Assembly (NCBI GenBank): GCA_964035545.1
Contig: OZ037767.1
Location: forward strand, 26,027,628 to 26,087,627
Reading direction: 5' to 3'
Origin: Bugula neritina
Taxonomy: Eukaryota; Bryozoa; Gymnolaemata; Cheilostomatida; Bugulidae
Length of the DNA stretch: 60,000 nt
The notes under the pieces are model-generated. The model saw only the letters and a list, made by a program, of their open reading frames with translations, did no database searches and was not told the DNA's origin. Both the position numbers and the translations under genes were made by a program. Below are positions 22,801 to 45,725 of the stretch, one piece after another (positions within the stretch are counted from its first letter, which is position 1; every line of letters begins with the position of its first letter).

Positions 22801-25541
22801 ACCTGACAGTACATTACCTGACAGTACATTACCTGACAGTACATTACCTGGTAGTACATTACTTGTCAGTACACTACCTGACAGTACATTACCTGACAGT
22901 ACATTACCTGACAGTACATTACCTGACAGTACACTACCTGACAGTACACTACCTGACAGTACATTACCTGACAGTACATTACTATAGTATAACAGAAGAC
23001 TTACAGTAATAGCACTCTGGATCACTTGTGTGTCAGAGGAAAGTCTGTTGGTCAACTCTCCAGTCCTGTGAATGTAACAAAACATCAAAATATCGCAGCA
23101 ATAGAGAAATAGTGAGACAACATGCACAAGGTAAACCTGCTAGTAGAAAGAGTGATATTTGTTTAAAGACTGAAAAATACTCATAGTTGACTAAAGTTTC
23201 ACCCTAAAATAACTTCAGTAGCTGTTTTAATTGAATATGTCACACACATTATGAGATATAATTAGTGTTGGTATTACCTGGTAACATCAAAGAACTCGAT
23301 GTCTTGCTGAGTGATGAATGTAAAGAGTTGCACACGTATCCTAGCAACAAGACGCTGACCAGCCAACTCAAACACCCAGGCTCTGAAGAAACCAGCCACT
23401 CCGTACACACAGTAGATGAGGAAAAGAATTATTATAGTTCTATTTAGGGCGGCTGAAACAGCATAGAGTTGACATGTATTAACTAAAACACACCACTTTA
23501 CTATGATGAGTGTATGTCGCACAGAACTAGCATTAGCTGAGCAGTCTAGATACTGAGAAATTGGCAGAAACTTGCATGCACAAATATAATATCAACTCAC
23601 CCATAGAAGTCTGAGCTGCATCCACAACTTGACCAAAAAAGTAGGGGGCTATTATACCCGCCCCGCTTGTTAGCATTAAGCAGAAGCACCCTACACCAAT
23701 CAAAGGCAGTTCCTATCAAATAACAACATAATATCAATAATACACCCTTCAAAGTTAGGATATAAGAAATCGTAAAGTGTATAAGCCATAGAAGTGATTT
23801 AAACATGTATATAACTGGAGCAAAGTAAACGGAGTGTTGTTGAGAGAGTATAACTCCTACAATGTATGTATTATATTTTTGGTGACTCATTTAGCTATGG
23901 TATTGTATATCTAACAAGCTCTGATGTCATAAATAATATATTATATATAGTGACAACTTTCATACCGGTTTGGCAAGTGTCATCAGGCGACGCAAAGTGG
24001 CACCAGTTTTAATAAGATTTCCTTCAGAGTCCAACTCCACATTTTCCTGGTTCACAATATGCTTCTCAGCTCTACTGGCTATTGCAGGGTGCCGTATAAA
24101 CAGTACCGTAACCAGCAGTAACTCTATCACAGCCAAAGGCACTGAGGCTATGACGCTAGCATAATATGTGGGTGGCAGAACAGTGCCCTTAGAATGTGAC
24201 TCCAGCACTAAAGAACCCTGGTAACAGATAACTAGCAATAAATCACATGATCCAACACTAACCAACATTTACAAAATATACTTCATGAATGAACACTGCA
24301 TTTTATTGCCTACAAGAGTGCGAATTGTACGTTATTTATATTGGGGAAGCTCAACAGTGACGGTTTTCAACAAAGCATAGATTTCGACTTCAACCGGATT
24401 GGCAACAGGATTTGGTGGAATGCTCTCCATGACATCACTGATAACCTTGATGGAGTTTGACTAAACAACCCAGCTCCTTCAGCCAAGCATACTAAGCGGG
24501 TATTTTCACCAACTTAACGGCAAAATAATTAATTATGCATGCATGCGTTATTACAATAAGTAGCAGCTAATGTAAGTGATTTGGAGACGACAGCCTGAAT
24601 TGTACACAAGAGATACATGTAAGAGCAATAAGTGAGCTCTTGATCTGAAACTGACTGCACATAGAGTAACACTCACCTTAACTATTGTAAATATAGTAAT
24701 TGCTAGTGCAGTGATTAGAGCTGGTAGAAGCAAACGACGATCTGGAGTTATCTTCCTAACCAAATTATTTAAAGCTTTTCTCTCACTTTCATAAGAAAAT
24801 AGGAAAATAATTAGCCATTTACATGCTGATATGATGAAAAGATCAAATACTGAAGCAGTGAGAGTGTAGTTTGTGACACTCAGATATCTATCATGTGCCG
24901 ATCCACCTACAAAATTAACAACAATTTGAAAATGGCAGGTAAATATAAAAAGGTTCGCTCTGAAAGTTCAGAGTATGCACAAGTTTCCGAACTGCCTCCA
25001 AAAAACTACAGGGTAACGTAATGCTGATAAAAGGGTATTCTTGCAAATAGTCAACATAACAGCTCATCAGTACTGTAGGTAGCAGCAAAGAGATGAACAA
25101 AATTTGTTTCAACTAGGATTTATAGAACACGATTGAAATTCATACTATTACAGGTCATTGTTTAGTTGCAAGAAGCCATGTGTAGATGGTCAACCAACAA
25201 TTTGTGAATGTTGACACAAATGTATGTGGTACAACAAGCTAACTATAACCAAAAGTTAGTCCACTTTTAAGTTTATAAAACCAGCTTACAAATCAAACTC
25301 AAATCTATAAAATGATCTTGATATACAAGAGTTTACCTAAAATCCATAGCACCCCAGTGGCAATGATATCACAAATAAGAACTATGTTGTTGAGAGTAGT
25401 GAGGCGGAGAAAAGGAAGTGTGTAGTAGACACGGCAACCTTTAAACCATTCTTGATCTTCCAAACATTTGCTGTCACTATTGGCGAGGAGTTGTGCTTCC
25501 TCCTCTGTGAGCTCAGCACGATTTATAGGCATTGCCGGCAT
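16820..25541 (-). CDS. ABCB-family half-transporter (TMD0-TMD-NBD), complete copy
   Basis: ATP-driven membrane exporter expected to dimerise. Sixteen coding exons with matching phases give 801 aa: 25337..25541, 24677..24906, 23966..24217, 23601..23712, 23278..23452, 23005..23065, 22186..22321, 21327..21515, 20612..20796, 20086..20185, 19714..19775, 19177..19303, 18561..18694, 18206..18376, 17400..17522 and 16820..16963. About four N-terminal membrane segments (exons 1-3) form a TMD0 as in TAP/ABCB9, followed by the six-helix exporter domain with [16 protein letters not shown] motifs: Walker [10 protein letters not shown] ~585-593, Q-loop Q633, signature LSGGQ 688-692, Walker B ILLLDE ~708-713, D-loop SALD, and H-loop His744. 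All catalytic residues are present. The ATG lies 3 nt inside an exon whose acceptor is at 25544, so a 5' UTR exon, or further coding sequence, lies upstream. Subfamily is uncertain: TMD0 suggests ABCB9/TAP, while NBD wording is also close to ABCB8/10. Confidence 0.92.
17515..17759. repeat. 42-bp minisatellite spanning the exon 15 acceptor of ABCB
   Basis: About six near-identical 42-bp units. On the minus strand each carries TTTCTAG|GCAACCAGTGC, which is the 3' splice site plus the first exon bases. Only the exon-proximal copy (17522) leads into the D-loop exon. The other five sit in tandem in the intron. Confidence 0.95.
19073..19186. repeat. 22-bp tandem repeat spanning the exon 12 donor of ABCB
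   Basis: About five units on the minus strand of GTGAAATTAG|GTCAGTTTAGTA, the last exon bases plus the 5' splice site. The true boundary is at 19177/19176. Further near-perfect donors lie 22, 66 and 88 bases into the intron; the one at 44 is degenerate. The duplicated locus has about two units (52530-52555). Confidence 0.85.
19600..19710. repeat. ACTACTAGT-rich simple repeat beside exon 11 donor
   Basis: Irregular tandem ACTAGTNGCTACTAGT-type sequence ending a few bases from the exon 11 donor (19714). A diverged homologue lies at about 53000-53110 in the duplicated locus. Confidence 0.8.
20805..21050. repeat. 15-bp minisatellite beside exon 9 acceptor
   Basis: About 16 units of CATTGCATTTCAACA / CATTGTATTTCAACA. 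The array begins ~10 bases from the exon 9 acceptor (20796). The duplicate array at 54276-54508 is one unit shorter. Confidence 0.95.
22459..22985. repeat. 15-bp minisatellite beside exon 6 donor, ~34 units
   Basis: Unit ACCTGACAGTACATT with few substitutions. On the minus strand it begins ~20 bases after the exon 6 donor, and each unit reads CTGTCAGGTAATGTA with a donor-like CAG|GTAATG. The exon 6 frame stays open across the whole array because the unit is a multiple of three. The duplicated locus has only about seven degenerate units (55925-56040). Confidence 0.95.
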
Positions 25542-26639
25542 GACCTGTTTAAAAATATACAACAAACAACCTTTATTGTATTATAATTAATAAAGGTCAA
25601 AATGTGTAACTAAATTAGTAAACTTATTATATATAACACATTCTCGGTGCTTTTATAAAATACTATAAAATCTAAATTTATAAAATAAACTTTATTAGCT
25701 TTAATTATATATATATATAATTCAATGAACAGAAGCCAAAATACATAGAAACAAGATTTACTTAACTAAAAAGAAAACCTGAGTTGCACCTTGATATAGC
25801 TATAAATATAGCTATAGTATGTCAACAGTTTCACTCATTCAATATGAATATATCAAATACGACATGTCTTATATTTATATAAAAATATGACCAAGTACTG
25901 GCTTAAAATACATATCACAATCACTCTGATTATTACTAGTACTAATAGTATTAGCATAGATATAACTAAAAGAATGAATGTCATTTATTCTATAAAGATG
26001 ACCCAATATTTTATCATTATTATTCCCATCATCATTGTGGTATTGTCCGCTGTGAGTGTGCAATCAAAAATCTAAAAGTAAAATTCTAACACTAACTCTT
26101 GGGCAGTGACTGTAAGTGTGACTACAAGGCTGACATTTAATTAGTAATAATAATACTAATAGTAATAGTAATTAGGTTAAATTTATTTACAATAGATTTT
26201 AGGCAGTTGGTGCTACTTTTGGAGTTTAATAAAATAAATAAATCTATAACATTTTTCTACCAATAATTTTAAATTTATTACTCAAAGTTGACGTAAAACT
26301 GTGAGTTGAAGTCAAACTTAATTTAATCATTTTGACTATCACATTCATCAATATCTTTATCACTCAATGACTCATCAGTACCTTAATAATACTGACATTA
26401 ACAATGTGTAATTTAATCACGATGGCTATGAGTATAAGACTTGGCTGATCATGCTTTACAGTTTGAGTTTTATTTATATGTTTTACAGTTTGAGTCTGTC
26501 GATACCTGTCGAATTTTTTCACACTAAACCACCCTGTTGGGTAGAAGGGGCGTGCCACATTTTATATCATGGGTTACATGTATATACCTGTGGTTTTGGT
26601 AAAGATATATTTTAAAAAAAAGTAACGTACAGTGGATGC

Positions 26640-26740
26640 AAAACAGGCCTGCTTAGCTTGTCTGTGGTAAGAGTGCAGTAAGGGACTGCGCTTTGGTTGC
26701 TGTAGTTGATCTAATGTTCAAATCTCTAATTGTCTGTAGT
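26640..26740 (+). mobile_element. tRNA-derived SINE head, relic (left copy)
   Basis: Contains a tRNA-like layout: GGTAAGAGTGCAGTAAGGGA (A-box-like), an anticodon-arm-like GGACTGCGCTTTGGTTGCTG, and GTTCAAATC (B-box-like). It is shared with 59,885-59,985, so it predates the duplication. No clear 3' tail was seen. Confidence 0.4.
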
Positions 26741-29700
26741 AGAAAACTATTGTAATACTAATATTTATTTTGGTTGGCACTGTCTGGGCGAAGGTTAGTG
26801 TTACTAGTAATACCATAGTTAATGTTATACTTATAGTATCACTATCATTATGATTATGGGGATGATTATGATAATGGACCTTCGGAGCAATGGGCCTTCG
26901 GAATTTTGACTAGTCACCATGATTATGACTATCACTATGATAGATGATAATGATTAAGAAGTTAAAGTAAGTATAACTGTAAAACTAAATGTTAGTGTAA
27001 GTCAGTAGTCACTAACTTTAAGTTTAAATCAAGAGTATAACATTGTGATTAACTATAAGTATAACTTAAACTATTATCAATATCATTATATTTATTCATT
27101 ATGTATTCTTATTCTATAAGATTAACTTTAAAAGTTTAGCCTAACAAGTAGCACGTAACTACGTCTACTAAGGTCTAAGCCCTAAGTATAAGAGTAATAG
27201 CAACTCACAACTGTATAACTAAGACAGTAACTGTAAGACTAAGACTTAAAGTAAGTCTAACTCAGTAACTGTAAGTTAGTAAGTGTAACTGTAACTCAAA
27301 CAGTAACAGTAACTCTAAGTCTTACTCTTAGACTTAGTAACGCTAACGCCTAAAACTAAAAGTAAAAGTAACACTAGTGACTAACTGTAAGTATTTGTTG
27401 AGCATAAGACAAAGCGTGATATTGATATATAATTTCTATATTAACGCTATATTTATATCTTAAATTGCACAAATTGAAGAGTTTAATCGATTATTGATTA
27501 GCATATTGATATTCAACTGGTTACATAATTGAAGTTGCATAGCGATTGCGATGATCATGCACAAAATTGAGATATTTTATAAGCAGCGTTGAATTGGCGA
27601 TGAATGAGTGCAACAGTTTAAGATTCCTGGGTCGAGAGTTCCAAATTCCGACTCAAATCTCTAATTCTGAACCTGATCTTGTATTACTGCACTTAGTCAC
27701 CCCCAGTTTGAAGCTGCTTATAAAACAATTCTACAACATCATCTGGGCTTTGTCTAGTTTGAATTCACAACTAAAAATTTTGATAAATACGGGGAAGCAT
27801 TTTATGTCCCGTTTGCAAATTAAAAAAGACATATTTTTGAACATTTTTTCGAGTCCATTTACATGATTATAAAGTCATTAAACTTCGGCAGCTATAATCA
27901 ATCACTATAATTATTATAAAAATAAAAGCATTTTTAAATAATGCATAATTATTTATTTTGAATGACAATTGCTACAATTATGCATTCTGTAGTCATATCT
28001 TATTAACAATTTTCGATGCTGGTGTACAGTAGTGAAAATTAATCGAGAGGACAACTCGAAGTTTTGATTATAAGTAAATAAATATTATATTATTAGTTTT
28101 TAATTCTAAGCTATGCTTTTAAGAAAACATGTCAAATTTACAGTTGATGGGCTAAAATTCTTTTATAAAAAAACATACAAGTACTTGTAGAATAATAATT
28201 TTAACTTGACACTTTTAAAGCATATCAATTGACTCATTGTTCAAAATTGCAACTCTTGATAGATATAATATAAGTAGGCTAAAATGTTAACCAACTGAAT
28301 GCATTAATTACTTTTTATCAAGAGACTATACTATATAACATTTGAAAAAATATGTTTTTAATCTTTGCAAACTAAACTATTTTACCCACTTGTTTCTTTG
28401 ATTATAAAAAATAGCATCTCTTATTATGTTGTGAAGAAATTAAATACCTTTAAATGCTACTTGATTGTGTTTTAGAGGTTTTTCTCACAAAGAAGTTGAT
28501 ATATGTTCAGCTTACTGAAATCAAAGAAGCTAATACTTTGCCTTGAATTGCTTTCCTTGTAAAAACAATAGCCAAAAGCAAATTACTAAACGTGCGGAGA
28601 ATGGGGAAAACAAGCATACTAGCTCATGCACTTAAGTATGCTCAAATTTACAACAATAATAAAAAGCTACGTTTTATGTAAATACTTTGAAAATTTTACA
28701 AAAAATATTCTCAAGCAGCAATTAGAAGCAGTAAAATAAACTGAAGATTCATATTAGTATGACTGTTCATTTCGCAAGCACTTTGTCTGTGATGGTCAAT
28801 AATGCTAACGACCACATTAGTGTGCTGATTCTGTTACATTCTAATGAAAGACAGCAGACAAAATAACTTTTAATTTACAGGTGCAAATATATAAAAGTAT
28901 GTAAAACAACAAAAGTAAAAATATAGAAAAGTACATAAAGCAATACAGGTAAAGGTATATACATAAGCTGTTACACAAGATGCAAGCATTAGTAGCTGCT
29001 TGCCAAGATATAAAACGTTTACCACATTTAGGAGTACAAATAAATTATTTGAGTAACAAAATAACATCAATAAATGTGTAATAGTGTGTAGCAGAGTTTG
29101 AATTAAAGGTTTACATGCAGTATATAATTTTTATTAGCCTTTCATGTATAATATTTATGTAATTTTATAAATTGAGTAGAACTTGATCACCGTTGTCATT
29201 GCTTTTACAAGAAATATTGAAAAATAGATCAAATTAACTTTAATCAATCACAAACTCTCAATTTAAAATAGTATTGTTAAAAAGTGCATATAGTCATAAA
29301 AACAGTATTGCTATTTTTAAAATTATATGTTTTCAATGCAAACGACTTCAATGAAAATGTTCAATGCTTACAAACACCAAGAAGCCAAATTTATATATAA
29401 TATACGTCAGTAGTATATAATTATATTATTTATTTTGACATGTTTAAACCTAGCTATAAATTTTATTCATGCAGTATTTTATCCATACCTGTAGCACATA
29501 GCAGCTTCTAACAACTCTCATTGTATTCAACAACAAATTGTGTACTACTAGAACATCGATAAGTTATAATACAGAAACAGATTTAAGAACTGTATTATCA
29601 TAAGACATAGCATCGATGCACTGCTGTTTTTGGGCAATACAATATAATTTTATACAATTTATAGCTGACAAAAATAGATAATATGTTTGATTTTGGAAAC

Positions 29701-29804
29701 TTTAAGATCACTGAATGGATGGTCTTGGAGAATTTCTAAGGTCATTCTTTTCTGTTTCTTTGCAACAGCCAATCATGGAACACAAATGATCTGATGCAGT
29801 AATC

Positions 29805-29810
29805 TTTATT
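29805..29810 (-). terminator. Poly(A) signal of CTHRC1-domain gene
   Basis: Minus-strand AATAAA 40 bases after the stop codon at 29850-29852. Confidence 0.5.
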
Positions 29811-29849
29811 CAAGTAACTGTACCATATCTCAGTTTATCTAAGGGGGCT

Positions 29850-40452
<10,603 letters not shown>

Positions 40453-41182
40453 TTTCACAAGTAATGTTGTTTCACCAGATGACTGATGTCATGTCACATT
40501 TAATTTTTAATCAATAGTTTAATGCTGACATTTACGTCTACTCAAAGAACACAAGTCAAGTTTTCTTATAGAATATTGATTTTAAAGAATGTAAACAATA
40601 AAAGGTTAAACACATAATATGTCTACAAGGTTTGTGATACTACATACAGATTGGTTAGATACTAAAAGGCACTTACAAATATTTTTTGTATAGCATGATT
40701 GGTGATGCAAGGTCCATTACTCCCATAAAGTAAAACATACCATTATAATTATGATTACTAATTATTGCATTTGTATATAATATGTAAAATATATGTATAG
40801 TAAAAGCATAGAAAAATAGTTATTAAATTGAGTAAAAATATTACAAACTATTCTTTGTGTTGTTAATATTATTATGCAACGTAGCATTATTTCCAAAGCA
40901 TTATTTTAAAATGGTATAGTTGTTGAAAAGAATATTTTGTGGTGATATTATTATACATAGTTTAGACTTTAGTAGTTCATAGAATAATTTATAGAAGCAC
41001 CTATAACATATTGAGTATATAAGTTTCATTTGTAGAATGCCACACTTTCAGATAATATATATTTCTGTTGATTTTTAGCATTAACACAGTTACAATATTA
41101 TTTTAGACATGCACATTAAGCTCAAAAATTAAGTTCTAAATTCTCAGTTTCCAAGTCGATTCAAAATAGTTTAGTAAAGCTG
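40453..41182. other. Intergenic, CTHRC1-domain gene promoter side
   Basis: 730 AT-rich bases between the start codon of the CTHRC1-domain gene and the stop codon of innexin A, which both run leftwards. It must hold the promoter of the former and the 3' UTR of the latter. No specific motif recognised. Confidence 0.4.
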
Positions 41183-44100
41183 CTATTGCTTTTTGATAAT
41201 GTCATCACACAGTTGTTGGATGAGATCTCTAACTTGATGACTCTCTCCATTACGGGCTCCTAGACTGGCCACCATCACTCCTGATACTCCAAGTCCATAG
41301 TCTACAGCACTGTACTTATTCATATCCTGTTTCCCAGCTTTGCTGTAAAGATTTATTTTATACAATACATGTATATTGAGCTAAAATTGCTATAACTTTT
41401 ATCAGATGCATATCAAAATAATATAGACTTATAACAATATGCGCTAGTGCACTTGTCAGTTAATAATTTATATACAAATATAATAAATATTAAACAGAAA
41501 ATAGCTAAAAGTTTGACAGAATTTTTATAACTATTTTTGTAACATTATGTAATACTATTAGTATGCAGTGTTGCAACCACTATTTATTGCTATAAAGTTA
41601 ATATTACCTCTTGATGAAGTATAGACGATAAGACTTGAAGAAACACATCAGGGAAATAGCCAGAGTACAAACAGCATTAACAGATATAGCAATAGTTACT
41701 CCATACACCCAGATTAGTACTGATTTTAAAAGAGGACCAGCAATGAAGTACAGAGTGTCATCTGATATTATAGACTCCTGGGTTATCAGACACTGAACAG
41801 TGTAATGGTGGAGGTTTTGACCGAGTTTTCTTACCTAAAATCGATCATGTACATTATAGAAAGTAAAACAATGACACCCAGGCATGCAAAAATACAATCA
41901 ACCACAATATTATAGTTACTCCCCTTTGCACTAGACTCACAACTGATAAGCTCTATCATTGGAAAAAACAATAAAACCGTCTAATTTTTCTTCGTTGCGC
42001 AAATTATTTTAAATGTGATGTGTCGTAGTCACATCGGAATTTAAGCAACTTTTCTGCCTTTTAAAAAAGTTAAAACTTTCAGAAATACATACTGAAAAGT
42101 TACACAACACAGAAACTGATGCCCTGGTATCTTCTACTTGGCTTATACTTTGTATAGAGGTGGTGGCAGAGCTGGTGTTCATTTGAGAAACTGCTTGGAC
42201 ATTGAGTACTTTCAGTATGAGAATCACACAGACAATCACAGAGCCTAGCTTGGTGATGAGGAACCTGAAGATAATATCACATTGTGCTGCATCTAACATA
42301 TCTATTTAATAATGTATGTAAACTAAAAGCCTAAATAAACTTGCTGTAATATATAATTTGCTGGGCTTATTTCTCAACCAACATGCAGAAGAGACCAACC
42401 TTTTAGCCTAATGTCACCAAACAAACTTATATATAAGTAGTTCTCAAATATATTATACTTATAGATAATTGGTGTTTATTGACGTTACTAATAATATTTG
42501 GGAATGGACCGCAATATCAAAAACGAGGTGAATACAGCATGCATAAGCTACTATTCATAGATTGCACATGTCATAATTCATGAAATATTTCAGAAAACTC
42601 TATAATTTACTTTTTTGCAATCATCTTTGGGGTAAATCCTGAGCTTACCACAAAACGAGGCTGAGATGTTTCCATACGCTGTTTCCATTATTCACCATAA
42701 ACTCTGAGCCATCTATATTTCCAGCCATTGCTCTCCACAAAAATAAAGGTGCTAAACTTAAAACTCCCAGCAGAATCAAAGTAGTGAATGGAGGTGTTGT
42801 CTTCGTAGGAAATAAAGATTTTAGACTAATCTAAAAGTAAGTATTGAATAAGTATAAGATATGCGTGCGTAATAAGCTGAAATTAATTAACTAGCATTAT
42901 GGGCTATCTTCGAAGGTTTTAAATGACTAATAATTCTTTCTAATGAGAGAGTGAAGTCTTATAAGTTACAGGCAAAAGTAAATAATAAAAATTATTTTTA
43001 TCAAGTAGCATATGTGATGTTGAAATATAGAAGACTATGTTGAAGAAATACTGTATTTATCATACAATTTGGGCACCCATGAGTAGCATTTTAAGTAAGG
43101 CTACAGATATATTTCTATTACTAAATCGTACTCAAAATAAAAGTATTTGAAAAATTAACCTAAGAGCGTAACTGGTTGTTTGATTTTTCAAAATCTTTAA
43201 AAGAATCTCTGCTTTTATTGATAAAAGTAAAGGACTAAGTTACTTTCTGCATTAAAATGGTCAAATTCAAAAAATTTAGCCAGAGCAACACTTGAATATA
43301 ATTATACACATTGTATATTTGATATAACAAAATAATTTACTGGCTGCAGAGTTGTGTAGACATCCGGTATGGAGTAATCACTAAAGTTGTATTCATATAG
43401 CTTGGCCTGATCACTCAAACAGATCTGGTGCCCATAATCTATCCAGTCACTTGAAAACTCAGCAGGGAACCAGCAACTTATGTTTTCTTTTGAAACGGCA
43501 GCACCTTGTGAAGGAGATGCAAAGACCAGCAGAAAGGCGGATGTAATCAGAATAATAGGAGTTACCAGGTAGAGAAGGAACTCTATGTAATTGAAGTCCC
43601 ACCATAAATGCCCAACTCTGTGAGAGAAAGAGGAAAGTGTTTGGAATAACAGTTGTATAATTTATATATAAATTGACAAGGATTCCTATGCTAAACTTCA
43701 TCATCTTCAGAGATAATAAATTAAAAAGTTTAAGGTCAAAGGTTATAGATATATGATTAGGTCAAGTAACTTGAATGCAATCTATCTGACCCCTAGAGTA
43801 GTTCAAACTGCATCATGTTTGCTTATTTCAAACTTGTGAAACATGAAAAATAGCTTAAATTATCTGCTAGCTAGGCTTTGGATATTACTTACAAGTGTAT
43901 ATACTACACTAGTGCTGCTAAGTCAGCATGTATTTCTACTAGGCATAACCAGATGTTTACTCCAGTTGAATTCTACTTCAGAGCATAGAATAAAATAAGT
44001 TGATAACTAACTTTATAAGCCCATCATTACTTTAATAACTAGACTCTTAGCCTTTTAAAGACAAATAAAAAAGCGTGTTCTGCAAACATGTTCTTAGACT

Positions 44101-44941
44101 GTGTTACATCGACGTGTGGTTCATAAAAGCCTATTGTTGTATTCTTGAGTAGAAAGGATAATTTATGTAGATATCATACAATGTCGTATATTTGAATTCC
44201 AGAAAAATACAATTAGCTCAGAGAAAATTCACTGTTTATATACAAAATATTACATAGCTTTTTAGTGATAGCCGATCATAATACAAAGTTACAATAGATG
44301 CTTCATGGCTATATGGCTGTTATTTATTGTCATAGTCAGGGCTGTAGCAGCATCCGTTGCATATGTAACACCTATAGAGAATTTTAGTAGCTTTCAAGCA
44401 AAGGAAACAAAGCATCCAAGTAAATATAAGGAAAAACATAGAGCTATTGGTTGTGATGTTTAGTAAACATTGATTACATTCATATTCCAAATAAAAGTTT
44501 AAAGTTGACATTTCCAAAGATTCAGTTTTAAGTATAATAACTCATACTGCACCTAGCACTGTGTTCACCAATAAACTAGTCTGTAATACTGCTAAGCTGC
44601 TGCATTCAGTTTAACTTGCTAACCAATAAGTGTGGTATGCAAGTTTTAAAGCTACTATAGTCCAGCATTCTGTTTTTAAGAATGCTAAACTTGCACGTGT
44701 TTATGTTGCATAGCCAAAGTTGGAGAACATATTCCGTACTGGCAAAATACATGCTACTATAGTGACGTTAGTTACTGTTTGATACTTAAATTATTTGCTG
44801 TTATACAGGTTACTGTTACTTACACAGTTACACTTACACTTACAGCCTAGAGGTATGTAGTCTGAGTAACTTTACTTACAGTCTGTGACAATCAGTTGAT
44901 GTCTGATGGTACTGCTCCTCATTTACATATTTTTCTGCCAT
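41183..44941 (-). CDS. Innexin copy A
   Basis: Gap-junction/hemichannel subunit. Six exons in phase: 44880..44941, 43341..43617, 42649..42830, 42093..42264, 41608..41834 and 41183..41342, giving 359 aa. TM1 follows WWDFNYIEFLLYLVTPI. Loop 1 has the innexin pattern SCWFPAEFSSDWIDYGHQIC (Cys 69 and 87). TM2 is at FTTLILLGVLSLAPLFLWR. Exon 4 carries TM3 (SVIVCVILILKVLNV). Loop 2 has Cys 228 and 246 in CNFSVRKLGQNLHHYTVQC, matching the canonical C-x-F-x-hydrophobic-R-x-LG-N-x-HR-YTVQC. TM4 is followed by a short tail ending ..DDIIKKQ. The usual YYQWV motif before TM2 is absent. The short first exon is supported only by phase and position. Exons 4-5 are almost identical to copy B while exons 2-3 are only about half identical. 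Confidence 0.87.
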
Positions 44942-45375
44942 CTCCCAACTATTAGCAAAGTATAGGTGATCTACTTACACACCCTCTATAGTGTGCACTA
45001 TAACTCAAGTACAGTTTGCGTATGCTTCTAGCTCACTTGCTAGTTACTAGCTATTACAACCCACAATGCTTTACACTTTCACAGCTATGTCAGCTGGTGT
45101 TGCCTAGTTTAGCCTTTGCTCTTTAGCTAGGATATTTAGTACGTAAGGTCTTTTGTTATGATGTTTATTGCATCAGAAGGAAATAAATGATGATTTCAGC
45201 TTTTGCAATCTTGTTACTGATAATGGTTGTTGTCAATTGAACAAACAATGCCCTAGTTTATGCCTGTACAGTGTACAGTTTGTATGCAGGTACACTATTT
45301 GAACATATAGAATTTGAAACTTACTGCATATAAGTGTACAGTAGCCTACATTGCATAATACTTCATTATATGGTT

Positions 45376-45470
45376 CATATCATATGATATATACATGTAT
45401 ATAATATATATGTATATATATACATGTATATAATATATATGTATATATATACATGTATATAATATATGAT
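45376..45470. repeat. ACATGTATATAATATATATGT tandem, self-complementary
   Basis: Three ~33-bp units of TACATGTATATAATATATATGTATATATA, largely palindromic, so the stretch could form cruciforms. Lies directly upstream of the SINE. Confidence 0.8.
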
Positions 45471-45496
45471 ATGTGACAAATAATAGACTATATATA

Positions 45497-45725
45497 GGGA
45501 GCAGCCATGGTCTATAGGGGTTAGAGCGTTGGCCTAGTAAACACTAAGTCATGTGTTCAAACCTGGACAAAGGACATTGGTGATGTTAGGAAGAGCATCC
45601 AGTCATAATTGCTCCTGTGCCTCATCTAAATAATAACTCCTTAGCCTGCTTTAACAAAAAACTCTTTTCATCAGGGGTTTCTCACAGGGATGGCGACTAT
45701 AAACTTGCATGAGTGAGATAATATA
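45497..45725 (+). mobile_element. tRNA-derived SINE
   Basis: The 5' head has an A-box-like TAGGGGTTAGAGCGTTGGCC and a B-box-like GTGTTCAAACC at the spacing expected of a tRNA-derived RNA polymerase III promoter. It is followed by a body (AGGAAGAGCATCCAGTC..CTCCTGTGCCTCA) ending with GGCGACTATAAACTTGCATG. The layout matches invertebrate tRNA-SINEs. No target duplication could be assigned with confidence. Confidence 0.75.

Larger units (their letters stand above)
18972..26763. repeat. Segmental duplication, left copy
   Basis: Aligns by eye, exons and introns alike, with 52,432-60,000 in direct orientation. The left limit is sharp: the shared GATGGAAAAAGTGT..TTTAGAAATAA begins at ~18972, with unrelated sequence beyond. 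Homology still holds at 26,763 where the other copy leaves the window. Confidence 0.9.
25545..29849. other. Upstream of ABCB copy 1 and gene-poor interval
   Basis: Bases to ~26,763 belong to the segmental duplication; the ABCB promoter and any 5' UTR exon should lie here. From 26,764 to 29,800 the sequence is very AT-rich, with TAACTGTAAG-type low complexity at 27,200-27,380. A 99-codon frame at 27,567 resembles nothing known. No exon was supported. Confidence 0.5.

Noticed and set aside
22411-23127. 238-codon frame with NVLSG repeats
   Set aside because: It is ABCB exon 6 read through its donor into a minisatellite; exon 7 splices in with correct phase, so the repeat is intronic.
27567-27866. 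99-codon plus-strand frame
   Set aside because: No recognisable domain, no paralogue in the window, AT-rich composition like its surroundings.
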